Positions 1 through 14,049 of a stretch of DNA of 64,000 nucleotides are shown here, in pieces. The stretch spans positions 38,677,154-38,741,153 of the forward strand of contig CM072887.1 of NCBI GenBank assembly GCA_037013685.1, given 5' to 3'. Every line of letters starts with the position of its first letter. Position 1 is the first letter of the stretch. The translations under genes and the position numbers were made by a program. Source of the stretch: Acridotheres tristis (taxonomy: Eukaryota; Chordata; Aves; Passeriformes; Sturnidae). The notes beneath the pieces are model-generated. The model was not told the DNA's origin and ran no database searches. It saw only the letters and a program-made list of their open reading frames with translations.

Positions 1-2631
1 AGGTCAGAAATTGTTCATTTATGCCCTGAAAATCATTTTAAGAGGAATTCAAATTTTGAAATGGAAAAAAATATTTTTTAAATAAGTTGCACAGTATCAG
101 TTTGGGGACATACTTCCATGAATTTTTTAAAAAAGAAGTTATCTTTTTAGCAATTTCAGTTCAAACAGAATGTCAGCAAGAATGTGAGCTGCTGATCCGT
201 ATGGGGACCAGCAGAACTAAACAATCCTCCGCTCTGAGTCAATGAGAGGCCGTGTACAGTATTATGAGATCAAACTCTAATCCTCTTAGTAGCATTTTCC
301 ATGGAAAAACTGCTATACTGTATGTATTTACATCGTTAAATGCGTTATTCATGTAAATGCCATATATATGCACACACAAATTATGGCTGTAATTAGAAAA
401 TACTCCTTAGAAATTATATTATCAGAATCCTGTTCAGAAACTGTCCTGAAAAAGAGCAAAGACCACCAGACATTATTTGCTTATGTTCCCTTTATTGCAA
501 ACAACAGAACAGACTGTCTGCTAAAAAAGATGTGCATAATCTGGTTAGTGTAAAACATTTGTTATACGTGCCCACACAAGTCTCCTCCTCTCCTGTATGC
601 ATTGATGTCTCATTTGCAATTCAGAGGCAAAGTGCAAGGAGACTGTGCTAAAGTGGTCAGTTTTCACTCCCAGGTTTGTGGGGCACAGGTATGTAGTCAA
701 GTCTTGGCTAAGAAATTTGGCAGCTTCACCAAGTGAAGCGTCACCAAGCAGAAATTTTACTTTGCTATTTCCGCATCCCACAAACATCAGAAAATGTCAA
801 AATTTTGCGGATTGACCCATTTGACTGTTCAGCATGCAGATATGAGACACCAAACTAAGTAATGTAATAGTGTTTAGTTAGATGCAACAGAATTTAAAAG
901 CAATTATTATAATGTACTATTTCAATTACAGCATCAGTAAACACCAATATTCTCCCCAGACTTCCTTACTCCAAATATTCCTGCCTGAGGACTCCTCATT
1001 GCACCTGCAAAGCCTCTCTTGCCAGTCTAAATATCCACTTTTATCCAAAGGAATTAATTATTCATGTCATCAAATCAACAATCAGCTAGCAAGACAGGAT
1101 ATTTCAAGCAAACACTGATATTCTATTATAATTCTGTAACAAAGATTTTAAAACCTTGTACCTTATTATACCATGATAAGTTTTTCTGATTAATTCTTTG
1201 TCAGCCTATGCTTTCTACTAACTTCTAAATTATTTTTAAAATAATTCTACTGATAAATTAGTCTGGGGTTTTTTTTCAAGTTCTGTGAGTTTTTTACTCC
1301 ATAAATTATAGCTAAATGTCTCTTTTCCCCTCTTGGTGCATCACATTTTAAGTGACTTCAGACAAATATCTTTGATATATTCCCAGGCAAAGATGATCAC
1401 TGCATTCCAAAGGGAAAAATAACCAATATTGTACTACATTGACTGCCCCTTATAGCAAAAGCATCTCAGTAACCTTGATAAAATAGCACTACTAGTGACT
1501 TCTTCTGCCTCACCCATTACATTAGAAGCAGGAGTTGCTAAAACAAAAGAGCTTGCTTACTTCATAGTAAGGGAAAAACTTTAGCAAAAACCAGCACTGT
1601 TACGATAAATGACATACTTGCTGAGGACTATAGTATTTCAAAGCCCAAATATTTACACAGGTAAATAGACTAATCCCTTTGTTTCTGCAGCAGATCCAAA
1701 TACACTTCTCACCAAAGGAAAAAAAAAATCCTATTTTACTTCCTGGCAAAGTCTTGTGATGTTCTGAAAAGAGTGGAATGAGAAATCCCCATTTCTTAGC
1801 AAGCTGTCCCCTTCTCTCCCACCATCTCCCTCTGTTTTGTTTCTTTAGAGGCAAAGAAATATGCTCCCACTCCCTATTCGTTTTGGGGCAGCAGTGTTGT
1901 CCTTTCTCTAGGCCTCTATTTTCAAGAATCTTACAGGAACATTATGTCTTCAAGAACACTATTTTTTCTCCCTTTCTCCATGAAATTTGACAATGCTTTC
2001 AAAGCAAAGGGCCAGAAAGGAGTGTGGGGGCATATACAAAGCCTCATTTTTTAGGAACCTAGGCTAAAAATGAATCCAAATCAACAAATCAGTTTTTCAG
2101 CAAATTTCTTGTGTTCACACAGATGACTACATGACTGACACACAGCACACTGACAAGTCACCTGTTCAGAAAAGTAAAGGAAAACCGGTGTAATACTCTG
2201 ACATTTTGGTTTGCATCCCTGCAGGAATAGTAGAATACCTCGTTCACCCACTACTAGCTGAGAACATCAGCAGTTCAAGATCCACTTTGCTGGTTTTATT
2301 TAATAAATATGCCTTGGAGAGTTTTTAGTTTAGGAGGAAAGAACAAGACACTCTTTAAGATCCAATACAAGAATTTGGATTACACTGAGAAAAAGAGAAA
2401 TTCCTGATTTGATGGTCTCAATATATTTTAGAAGGTACGTGAATAAAATATTGTGCTTTCAGATCCAGTTGTATTGCCATGGGCACTTTACCCTCCAACA
2501 CTATCAAATTTAGCCTTCTAGGTTCACAGGCTTGGCCAGAGGATTACACATTCAGTTATGAGGACACTAATTTTGTGCTAGCCCAAAAGTTGGTAGTAAT
2601 ACAAGACGTGCTTAAACATTAAACTACAAGA

Positions 2632-2655
2632 TTGTTGTTGTTGTTGTTGTTATTG
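2632..2655. repeat. (TTG)n microsatellite
   Basis: About eight TTG units, followed by T/G-rich low-complexity sequence to about 2690. It is a simple sequence repeat inside the RPS6KA2 intron and probably length-polymorphic. Confidence 0.9.
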
Positions 2656-5600
2656 TTTGGGGTTTTTTTGTTATTTTTTTTTATATAGTCCTTGTTGGCA
2701 ACTTGAGACCACCAGCCAGAAGACAGAGAAGCCAAGGAAGTTTACCTAGAGCAGGTTGTTAAAGCATTCTGCTATATCTTAAATTTTGGAAATTAGGAAG
2801 GACTGCTGCTCTGTCAATAACAATGCCAGTCTGCTATGGTGTTAAGTGTCCCAACAAAAGCAATACAAGTTTTCTTCTGATTCAGATCTCATTACAGTTC
2901 CAGGGAGGGAAAAAGAGCAATTTGATTTGCTTTTCATTTGAATCATGTAGGTTTACACTGGTTTAGTCTTTATGGCATTGTAAATATAACAGAAATAACT
3001 AAATATAACATAATATAACTACAAAGGGAAGGTGCTTTCAATGGAAGATCTTTTTAGCATAAATGACTAACTTAATGCAGGCTACTTTTAACTTTGTCAT
3101 GGAAATCCCAAGATTAACAACTACACAAGTTTACTTCTTTCAGGAAGCTGAAATGGATGATGACTGAGCAGAAAGGATGAAACTTTGCATGATTTCACAT
3201 ATCTAGACTGACAAGGGACCAAATCATCATCTCATTTTCACTGAGTTCATTAAGGTTCAAAAGAAAACAGAGAGGGTGAAAACATAGAGGCAAAACAGGA
3301 ACAAAAGCTGTCATGCAACACCAAATGTCAACACTGATGTCTTTATTTCACTATTTTCTAAGATACTGTAGATGCCATAGTAACATTGCTTTAAAGTCAG
3401 AGTAGAGGTGCTGTGAAAACGGTACTATATAAAGCTGAAATCCCAGACAGACAGACGCTCAAGCTCAACTGGGAGCAGAGCTGAGTCATAGGTACGAAAC
3501 CCTCAGCAACACACTCCGGAGCTGTGAGGCAAGGAGACTCCCTAAGAGTTTTTTCTGCTGCTCTCCCTGAGGGAGAAATGATCACAAGAAACTACAGAAA
3601 GCCAGAATGCCGAGACATTTGAAGAGAAATAGGCAAGGACTGCAGTATGTGAGACAATGACATTTCTGAGATATGGAGTCAGTACTGCATCTGGGATTTG
3701 CTCCAGAGCCATCTGACCACTGCCCAGCCTCAGAGGTGAGTATCATCTCTGAATCAGCACCTCCTCAAACAAAGCTTTGTTTTTACTGACGACTGCCCAG
3801 TTACCTCAGTAAAGTGAGGGTGGAAAGTACCAAAACAGAGGCAGTACAAGAAAAGCAAAAACATGTGATTGCATTGTTTGAGGCTAAAGCATAAAACAAA
3901 AAAGCTGAATCAGATGAATGATGGGGTGAGGGAGAAGGAAAAAGCAGAACTGTAACCTTACAAGGGAAACTTCTGAGGAGGCAAAGTGAGTTTCAGTAGA
4001 CACCAGGAGGCAAGAGCCTGGTCTCAAGGGCGCAGTTTCCATGAGTGTGGAGCTCAGCATTTCCACAGTCCAGCTGCGCGATTCCACACCAGCACACAGC
4101 ACATTCAAATCTTCAACCTTTATTTACAAGAGGAAAGAAAAGCCTGTGGACAAGAGTAAAGAATCACATCCCAGGAGGGCAAAACAACTTAATTTCTTCT
4201 CTTCAGTAACTGAGAAATGGGGAGTTGATGTGCCTCCCTGAAGAGATGATACAAAATCCCAGACAACAACAGCTCTCTGACCACCAGAAAGATAAATGAG
4301 TGCTTGTAGACCATAGCTGTACTCCATGGAGAGAGCTCTATTCTTATTTCTCTCTCAGTCCCACAAATTTTACACCAGCAGAAGGATTTTGAAAGCTAGG
4401 GTAAAAGGGCAAACTTTCTCGTGGCTGTGGTGCATACATCCCATTAAATGTTTTGTAAGTCCCCACTTCCCTGGGGATTAGTTATAATTACCATGGTTGT
4501 GCCTGTGGTTAACAACAAGGAGGAAGAGATGAAGAGAAAAAATAAGGCAAAAACCAAACCCTAAACTGATCAGTAGAAGAATAAGTGGTCAAGAGCAGAA
4601 GCAAAGCACTGATCTGTTTTTTATAAATAAGGCTCTTTAAAAAGTTATGTTTTTGAAACAACCCAGATCATCTGCATTGGAAAAGATTAGTTTTAATTTA
4701 CTCATTTGACACGTTATGAGAAAGACAGAAATACTAAGTCAAAACCTTAAAGCTTTCCTTAAAACTCCAGGGAAACAACTCCTCTCATAAGATCACAAAT
4801 GTCTGCCTATTATAGTATTTCTTTCAATACAAACATTACTCAAATTAGTTTTATGGCTTCTTTTACAACTTGTTACAGAGAAAACGTTTTTAAACCAAGC
4901 AAGGGAAAAACTGAAGTTGACACCATTCACATAATTATCTTTGTTATGGGTAACTTACACCCTTTCACAGCAGAATACCCATCTCCAAGAGTAAATCGGT
5001 AGGTAAGCTTTACCCTGATGTGTGGAGAGATTTTCAAAAAGGCATTTAGGATAAAACATGTATCTTTTGGCAGATAATCACAAGAGGTAGTCTGTGCTTT
5101 GGAAGTGACAGTCCTCAGAATCATTAGCAGTATTTCTTCTAATGTCCCATATGGGTTTTCCTGTCTGAGAAAAATGAAAAGTTTGTTTGCTAGAATACAA
5201 AATCCCTGTTGCAGAGAAGACTTTCAGAAATCCATTTTATGCCATCAGGCAAAAGATGGCATTAGGTTTTTTTTTCACTTTTCTTTTTCTTTCAGAGAAA
5301 AGCAAATGCAGATGGAGTTCCTCTGGTGTATGAGAAGGGATGCTGTAGCATTGATGGCATTAACAGTCATCAGAAGGGAAAGCATCTGGATGCTGCCACA
5401 ATTGTACTGGTGGAACAGGGGAAAGCAGGTGAATAAATATTATCTACTTTGCAGAGTAACTTCTGTGCCCCACCATCCTTATCAGCATTGCTACTTGGTA
5501 AATTATATTGTGACATTAATTTTTCCACAAAATTATGAAAACAAAAAGTAGGTGCACTTGAAGTATGCTTTTAGTATGGATTCTTCAATTCTGCAAATGC

Positions 5601-7832
5601 ATAAAAACTTGAAATCAAGGGGGGGAAAAAACAAATCTCAGCAACTGATTTTGAGAAACTGGTTTATCTCCAGCTCTGCTAACATGGGTGATTTTTTTTT
5701 TTGGTCTTGGATCGTTTTGGAGTTAACATGGTATGTGCAACTGTCTTTTTCAGACCAGAGCAAAGGCCCCCAAAGTGCTCATCCTTATGACATAATGGTT
5801 TACTTTAGCCACAAAGCTAAGGAAAATGCACCTTAGTTTAACCCAACTCCTGGTTTTTGTGTTTGCTGCCTTACAATTGCTAAAACTTTACCATGAACAA
5901 AAGAGGATGAAATATCGAAAATAGAACAGTATCATTACTTCTGACTGGCAGGCATCATAAACCTGGACAACTTCACTGCTGGAGAGATTGAAAGGGATTA
6001 ATTGATGCCTACTTCAGTGGGGACTTTCTTGCCTTTACAACACACAGCACTTTCCTGTGTGGATTCATAGAACACACTTTCACCCATTTCTTGAGTAAAC
6101 CCAACCAAGTGGTCCTCCTTTGGCAGTAGAATTTGAGGTAGACAGAATGCAGAAGTAAGAGCTAAGATTAACTACCACACTTTCCTTCCCTCCTTTTATG
6201 CCTGTTTCACTGGTTGCCACATACAAAGAAGGTAACTCTCAAAGGCACAAGAATCTGAAAAACAAGAGCAGATACATCATCTTCTCCATTCTTTCAAATT
6301 CAGGCACTGCAATGTGTTTGAAATCAGCCATAGAACGCCAACACATAAAAATCATTCACATTTTGAAAACATCTTGGTTTTGCTATCTTAATAGTGTTGA
6401 TTTAATGGAATATTAAAGGAGTTGGTTTTGGAATAAAAATTAGAGATTTTACTTGCCAGAAAAGGGCTTCAAGTTTTTTACGACAACGTTATAAAAAATA
6501 ACTTCTGAAGTATGTTTTATTTAACATCTGCACACACTACGTGCTAAAGAAATTCAAATCTAGTGATACGAATCAGCCTTCAACTGTGTCACAGAAATAA
6601 TCTAACATGAAAGCTTGCTTTCAGATTTACTCTTTAGTAATAATTGCAATGCATAACCATACAGTGATAAAGTAGGAACTGTGCAGACTAGCAGCAGATC
6701 CGTCAGGGTTTCAGATATTTAGAGAGATGGCTTTTCAATTAATGCAATTATAATATTTAACTGCTGTCCCAGACACGTTCTAGTCACAGAGGTTGTATGA
6801 TACAGGAAAGTTTGGCATGGAGGTCTGCTGATGCGGAAATTTAAGTCAGAGTCACAGAACCTGTACACTAGTTGCTGGCAGCTTGAAGGTAGAGAAAACA
6901 AAGTTGAACTGATTCAGGATTTTCTTTGTTACTCACTAGAAAAAACCAGAAATTTCTACTAAAAGAAAAGGAAGGTGAATGTTATAGATAAACCCACACA
7001 GTCAGCTCACCCCCTTGCAAAGCCTTCAGTTTATTCATAACAATTCTTGAAATTAAAACTATTTACTGCTTTCTGCAGTCATACACAGGCTCAAATTTGG
7101 CCCTGCGGGAAAGAGGCGTGACACCCTTGAATTACATCTAGACTTCATATGAGTTCACATGTTAAGGTTTAATGAGTTAAGTGTCATTTTGCCAATTAGT
7201 ATCATTACTTACCACCTGAAGGCACACTGGCAAACTGCATCTTCCCTTCTTGCCTGTGCACTGCCACACAATGCCTAATAATATACTGCAATCTGAGGAA
7301 AAGAAAGACTATCTTCATTATACACTTTGTGGTTTTGTCTTCTGTACTCTAAAAGGTCTGCATTCCAGTACCCTTGAACTCCTGGCTCTCAGCTAGAAGA
7401 GAGCTGTAAGTTCTCCCACATCTCACAGTAAAAGCATCTCTGCTGAAATATTGATACATTTCAAATAGAGGTACGCTTCAAAGTAGTGAGAGAGACTGAA
7501 CAGCAAAGGACAGCTTCTCCCTTCAAAGTCTTCCAAAGCCATGCTGTGGCCAGCCCATCACCATCCATGCACTCACTGAGGGAATGTGCACCCCAAACTG
7601 TTTTTCTGGAAGGCACTTCCCTGCGTGTGAGCTGGACCTTGAATGGATGGATCACTTGCTTCCTTACATATCCTCAGTCAGAAAGCTATTTTCAAGGCAG
7701 ATCTAGTGATCCGATCATTTATTTTTCATTTCCTGAGACTTTGTTCTCCAGGAAGCAAAACTGTACTTTGTAAGAGCTGATGGTAACACAGAGTGTGTCC
7801 TGTGTGCAGAACCAACTGCTGCTTCTCTGCAG

Positions 7833-7890
7833 TACTTGGAGTCTTTATTAACAGCAAATACTTTTACGGAATCCTTGCTGAACTGGGAGA
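7833..7890 (+). other. Antisense exon-like segment in RPS6KA2 intron
   Basis: A 58-nt segment is preceded by a pyrimidine-rich acceptor ending TTCTCTGCAG and followed by GTAAGT. Two of three frames are open, but the segment is short. It could be an exon of an antisense non-coding RNA. Chance pairing of such sites is expected a few times in 64 kb, so this is weak. Confidence 0.12.
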
Positions 7891-8999
7891 GTAAGTCTTG
7901 TTAAGTGAACAAAAGGAAATGACTAGCAAATATTTACTTGAAAATTATTTGTACTTGAGTAACTGGTAAATCAACATAAGGAAGGTTTTTGCTCTGATTT
8001 CTGTCTTACTTTAGAAATATTTCCAGTTACCTGTGAAGACACAAATGCAGAAAGCACACACAAAAGGAGTCTTCTGAGACTAGCAGAAAAATGCATGAAG
8101 CAAATGCTACTAATAATAAAAATAGATATAGGAGAGCTAAACCCTCTGAGAACAGACTTCTTGTGCCACAGGGTCAGACAGGTCATCACACTATGAGCTA
8201 AAACTTAAAATTAAATTACACGTTTTTCACTTGCATAAAGCTACATTACTCCAAATAAAACTAGGCAGGGGCTCAGCGGCCCACAGGTTCCAACCAGTTC
8301 CTGAGGTTCAGCTCTTCATCTCCTGTACACCCACACACAGATGTTCCAGGCACAGGGAAGCAGGGCACTACCTGGCTCAGAGACTGGAAGGGCACTGCCC
8401 TCTCCCTTTCAGTCATTCCATCATTGGTTTGTAGGCATGTGTGTGTCCCACCAGTGGATCAGACAGAACTCATCCCTCAACCAAAAGAAGACCTCTTCTG
8501 TTATATGATGCTCTATGCCCAAATGTTCGTGTAACCCTGGCTATGTGACCAGAGCGTGCATTTAGTTGTGTGATCTATGTCAGAACTCATCTGACACCAG
8601 AGCCCATGGATCAACTCTGTCAGCACTGGCTTGGATGCCAAATACCATCAGATCAAGGAATTATGCAGACACTGACAGGGTGGAAATGGAGCATAAAATG
8701 ACAATTTGGATTGGTCTTTGGCAGGGTAGGGGCCTTTGAGATAGAACTGATTTTTGCAAGGGACAATTATAATCCAAAAAAGGAAGAGACACTCCCTAGC
8801 AGTGACACTCTAACTGGCCCAGGGTCTTGTTCCTGGAAGTCCCTAACTTTCAGAAAGGAGAACAGGCATTTTTCCCACCCTACCAGGAAGATTGAGGAGC
8901 GGGACCTGAAATACTTTTGCATAAAAATCCTACTGGAAAGAAAACTCCTTTTAACAGTTACAATGGGGAGGACAAGAAGACAAAGGCTTAAAATGCCTT

Positions 9000-9140
9000 A
9001 ACAAAACTTGTGTTACATATTAGGAAAACCTTCAGATGCAAGATATACCACACACAGACGTTATGGGCATTTACCACTGGAGGCCTTCAATAAGAGATGT
9101 CTAAGAAAAATGTCTTTGGTGGAAAAGTTTAGATATAGCT
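9000..9140 (+). mobile_element. Possible very old CR1-like 3' remnant
   Basis: The stretch has phrases such as 'attaggaaaacctt', 'ctggaggccttcaa' and 'taagagatgtctaag', which resemble the region of CR1 encoding the end of ORF2 plus the start of the 3' UTR. There is no recognisable CR1 tail, and divergence is high. The call rests on loose word matches only. Confidence 0.25.
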
Positions 9141-9474
9141 GATGCTGCCTAAGAAGGAAGAGAAGTCCGGATTAAGGGTTTTTAGATGGCTTCTTTAGAT
9201 ACCAATTTTCTGTGATTTTCCTGTGTACAAGTTGTCCCTACATCTACGTGCTTAATTTTCCCTTTCTGTACTTCAGCAGTTAATTTGAGGCTTGTTGCAA
9301 GGAGCACATATCAAGCCTGAGGCACGTGAAACTTTATTTGGGATAAAGTCAGAAGCAGTTGGGGAATTGGGAGCAATTCCTTTATTATGAAAGTGTACAC
9401 ATATGAGTATTGCCCTCAAACCCAGCATAAATAGGTAGAAGAGTATCAAAGGACTTGAATATTTATCCTAATTT

Positions 9475-9560
9475 TCCTTTTTTTCAAATGGAAAATGCAA
9501 AGCACAAAGGTCTGAACCATCTGTAATGACACAGCAAGTTGTCAAAATGAGTCCAAAAAA
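9475..9560 (-). mobile_element. MIR-like ancient SINE relic
   Basis: The segment reads like the reverse complement of the MIR core: 'aaatggaaaatgcaaagc', then 'aggtctgaacc', then 'tgacacagcaagttgtc'. These match the 'aaggtcacacagcaagt' type of words in MIR/CORE-SINEs shared by amniotes. It is strongly diverged, as expected for a relic predating birds. Confidence 0.3.
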
Positions 9561-12500
9561 TGGATTTCCTGGCTCCTCAAGCGACGTGAGGACTACACCC
9601 TCCTCCTGCTCATGCTCTGTCTCCCCTCCCTGCCTCCCTTTCCCCCCGCAAGCCGTGCAAGACTACAAGAACTGCAGCACTTCCTCATAAAAGTCTTGCC
9701 TGCAGCTGGGGAAAGTTACACACTACAACAGTGTTGGTACCTTCTGCTGCAACAAGAACATGCATCACAAAGATGATCATTACCACGGGGGGAAAAAATA
9801 AAAACTAAAGCTGTCTCAGGACTTACACCCTGCAGAAATGTTCCTGGCTTGATAAACCCTATCTCCTTTCTTTAACTTGCCTTCATGCTGGCTAACATTT
9901 GACAGAAAGCCTCTCTTCCTCTACCAAGTGGGTAACTAAAAAAAAAAAAAATTTAAAAAAAGAGACAGAATTAAGGACATACTGCTGATAAGGAACAGAA
10001 CTGCTCTTTATACAAGTGCAGAAGAATTCACGAGCATTTTGCAAGTGAAGCATTGTTGCTCCAGCCCACTGGAAAAGGAACAGTCTGGCTTAGCATTTTC
10101 TGGGCTCTTTCCTAAGGCTGCTGTAACTTTAGCTTGTAGGAAATCAAAATCAGAGCCTAAGATTAGAACCAAAAATTTCTCTTAAAGTATTACAAAGCCA
10201 GTGCCAGTCCTTCTGCACTACCACTTACAAGCATAGCCTCGCTTCCATTTCCTACGTGCCAGTGCTGGAACCAAAGGAGTACCCAAGCTTGAATCATCCA
10301 CAGGAGATCTTGCCTCTCAAACTGACCATGCTGAGGCACATCAGGCTCCAAATTAATTCTGAATTCATTTCCAAGAACTCTGCTAGGCTAGATTAAACAT
10401 AATTTGGATTCATCATTACCAGTAAGACTAAAAACGAATTAGAAGAATTAAAGTGTAAGTATAATGAACTAAAAATACATCACGAATAAAAAAGTCAGAA
10501 ACATCTTCCAAAAGAATAAAAGTCAATGTTTTAATTGGTTGCTTTCTCAAAAGAAAAAAAAAATCCTCTCCTGCGTCATTGGAATAAATATTATCAAATT
10601 CTTTATATGCTTAGGTATTTCCTAGCTCATTCCAATGGCATATTTAAATTTTGATTTATAAATCAAGGGATATTGCTCACTGCCATAAGATGCATTCCAC
10701 TGGGTCTCAAAGTCTTTAGCAGATCCCCACTCTGTGTACTTTATCCTGATGGTTTCGCATTCATGTTCATCAACACTCAGCAAGAACCATAAACAAAGCC
10801 CTTTCTCAGATGCACACATGCAGTTCCCATTGACTTTGCTGGATTTTCAGCTGACTTCAATCAAAACTCTGCGCATGCAGAAGGGCAAAACTTGGCTCTG
10901 CACATTCAATAAAATTACATCACTAGATACTTTTTAAATGAAGGGCAGTGCAGGCCATACTGAAAAATAATATAAACTGAAACCCCTAAACTGTAGCCAA
11001 ATAAATTCAAATTTCAGCCAGATTTTTCCAGAATAATAAAAAGGGCGTACAGTTTAGGCAAGATGAAATGAAACCCTAAAACCATCTCATTTAACAGAGT
11101 GCACTCTGCCTCTTTTAGCAGGACAAAGTGTGAAACCCAGCTATTTACACAAGGTGATGATCTTGTTGTTTCAGGTATAGCAACGACATTGGCATCTGAA
11201 ACAATCAAGTAAAGGTCAGGTTACAAGCTGTGATTTGCTAAGTCCTTTTCTGCAGCTGTATCCTGGCCCAATAAGCTATAACTCTCATTACAAGTGAATT
11301 TGAAATTTAGAATACAACAGTAGAAAAAGTAATTGATGACATTAATAACTAATACTGTATTATTTTTTAATCTACTCTAATAGCGGTATTTTAAACATAT
11401 TAAATGCCTGAGCCTAGGAGTATCTATCTTAAACCATTCAACCCTTCTTCCCAACTTGCCAAAAGAACAACATAACAAAAATCCCACACAACCTAGTAAA
11501 AACAGTTCCCTTCCAAATTTCAAATGACATCGTGCAACACAATTTCTGCCAGGTACATTAGCTAATCCATACCAAGCAAAGCAATGCCCCATGTTTTTTT
11601 TTCCAAATTTGTTTCCTTTATTTCACTTTTACTCATTCCATGATGTAACAAACTGTACCTTTTTACTGCATCTTTAAAAATACCTACCTACTGGGATGAA
11701 GAATATTTTCACTTCTAAAAAACGATCTAACAACAGGCTTTTTCACACTTTCTGTTTGTCTGATAAGCACTTGTTAGCCTGCAAGTACAAATTTATACAC
11801 AGAAGTACTCAGGGATGAAAACCACAGAGGAGACGATGTTCATGTTTGGTTGTCACTCCCCACCCAAAGAAGAAACATCTCTGATGATTTTCACACTTAA
11901 ATAGCAGAACAGATTTTATGAATAATTTTTTCTTCATAGCTGGAACAGACCCTATTCTCCACTCCATTATAATACTGAGTCACTTTGCATGAAGTTGGTC
12001 ATTACTGACAAACCAAGGAAGAAAGGAGGGAAGTGGATGAAATGCTCTGAAGCTACAAATGTGACAAGATATGTATCAGGTTGCTTCTTGAAGGAAATTA
12101 TTTAAAATCAGAATAAAATCATTACAATACAACTCACATAAGGGAAAACTATTTCATAATTCTTGAGAAAGTCCAGTAAATCTAACACCGGTGGTCAAAG
12201 GGATTGCAAAGACTTTTTCTTTCACTTTTGAGTTGTTGTTTTTTTTTTCTTGTAAATCAAGCAAGAGTCTAGCCTGATACAATTGCTGAGTCGTAGTGGT
12301 CATTCACACTAGATTATCCAGTAATTTAAATAATTAGTATGGTTGAACCTGTTTCTCCTAAACTATGGCACTGTCAAATGGTTACGAGGTCTGGCAGGGC
12401 TCTGCTCTCTCCAGATCAGCTCCCCTCCTAACATCCCATTCTGACACTGGTGGCCTGTGAAGACACTAATTTGTCTCAGAACTCCTTCATGTAACTCCAG

Positions 12501-13877
12501 GTCTACTTCCTGTTGTCTCTGTTGGAGCATGAACTTAGATAATTTACCATGTGTTACAAGGAACATTTATTCTAGCTTAAACTCTGTGACACAATCGGGA
12601 AGGGAAAGGTATCCCCATCTCTCCCCTCAGTCCTACTGGGATGCAACTGTTCCAAGGAGAGAGTTATTCGTTTGTTTTAAAAGCATAGCATGCCTGTTTG
12701 ATGATGAAAATAAAAATGTGAATGCTCATTTTCCAAGAAAGTTGATTTTAAATAGTTAGGAAAGAAAATAAAAACCAACAAAACACACAGGTCAAAAAAC
12801 TTGGCTTTTCAGCCTGTCCTGTTTAAGCAATGACACATGAAGAACTTTACGTTCAAACAATTACCTGGTACTTTAAATAGGACACTAAGGGAATAACATT
12901 TCAAACTGTATTCACACAGCATAAGACTAATCCTCCTCCTGGGAGTACCAGTGCAAATCAGAGTAACTCCTCAGAGGTCAATTGAAGTACACCAGCACAA
13001 AATAAATGTGTGACACAAGGGAATCAGGCCCCATCTACCTCTATTTTAATGCAGAGGTTGCAGATCATCTGCAATGGTAAAGTGAACAACATAAATATAA
13101 CTGACATCTATTCAATTGATCTCACATCCTGCCGACTATTCACAGCTGCAAATACAGGGCTGAAGAACAATGGTTTGAGGAAGGCAGGCAGAAATCAGGG
13201 TTCTAACCCATTCACACATTCGAATTTGCTAATACCTCCTACTTGAACTGCCTTCATCTCCCCACACTGCTAAAGCATGAAAGGTTTAGTTTGACATTGT
13301 CCCCCCCCAGGTCCTAAAGAACAAGTTCTCCTAAAACAAAGTAAATTAAAAAATACCAGGAGAGATGCGTGGGGGAGAAGATAAATGCAAAAAATATGTG
13401 CAAACATGAGAACCTATGGAGAAATAATCAAGAGAATCCCTGTCTAACATACCACATATATATGAAAGGCACTAGCATATCGATTAATTATTTGGAAACC
13501 TAGCACTAAGAAAGAATGGTATGTGTGCAGGGGAAGACTAAAAGATGAGACTATTTCAAACCATGGTGTCATTTATGCTAATTTAAGTGGATCTGTAATT
13601 ATTTCCCACAACTTCACGGTGTCCTGAACCAGCTTCCTCCTCCCCTGCAACGCTGACAAAAGGACTCTTGGCAACACACTAAATATATTATGCAATGTAT
13701 TGGATACTACCGAGAAAAAGCACTGAATTACACAGAAACAAAGAACATTAGGTGCGAATATCACCACCTCCAGGGAAAGAGCACCTTTAACTACTTATCA
13801 CATCAGTAAACGCAGGCATTCTCTTGTACCCCTGTAACAGCATTTGCTACATTTAACAAAGTTAAGGCGAATTTTAC

Positions 13878-13976
13878 CTCAAATCTACTTAGGCTCGAGC
13901 TCTTTGACCGAGACTTCTTGCGGAGATAGACCGAGAAGAAGCGACGCACTGTGAACTTCTTCATGTTCATGTCCAT
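13878..13976 (-). CDS. RPS6KA2: RPS6KA2 (RSK3) first coding exon
   Basis: This exon encodes the N-terminal 33 residues of ribosomal S6 kinase 3, a serine/threonine kinase activated by ERK and PDK1 in the Ras-MAPK pathway. It starts MDMNMKKFTVRRFFSVYLRK and ends SSSLSRFE, followed by the donor GTAAAA after a complete codon (phase 0). The mammalian RSK3 isoform start known to me is nearly the same: the KKF-VRRFFSVYLR-KSRSKSSSLSR block is kept, with small changes at residues 3-4 and 9. The segment is very basic and lies before the N-terminal kinase domain, which is encoded outside this window. The first ATG has G at -3 and +4; in-frame ATGs at codons 3 and 5 could also serve. It sits in a CpG island 74 nt downstream of a TATA box. 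Family identity is secure; which transcripts use it is inferred. Confidence 0.92.
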
Positions 13977-14028
13977 CGCCCTGTCCCGGCTGCGGAGCGC
14001 GGAGGAGCTGCGGCGCCGGCGGCGAAAG

Positions 14029-14037
14029 CTAGCGCAT
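14029..14037 (-). other. Possible two-codon upstream ORF
   Basis: The minus strand reads ATG CGC TAG about 60 nt before the RPS6KA2 start codon. It overlaps the start-site zone predicted from the TATA box, so only transcripts starting a few bases further upstream would contain it. If present it would be a near-minimal uORF. Confidence 0.3.
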
Positions 14038-14049
14038 CCCGACTGTCCC

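Larger units (their letters stand above)
1..13877 (-). other. RPS6KA2: Large 5' intron of RPS6KA2 (partial)
   Basis: This stretch lies immediately 3' of the first coding exon on the minus strand, beyond a GTAAAA donor, so it is the beginning of the following RPS6KA2 intron. The next exon should start with codons resembling EGVVKEIDISHHVKEGFEK, known from vertebrate RSK3. Reading through the minus strand I did not see it, so the intron extends past the left edge. The interval is AT-rich and contains a (TTG)n microsatellite near 2.63 kb, a MIR-like relic near 9.5 kb, an uncertain CR1-like remnant near 9.0-9.14 kb, and a small antisense exon-like segment at 7.83 kb. I see no other gene. The intronic assignment is an inference from the exon; confidence is good because the splice phase matches. 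Confidence 0.8.
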
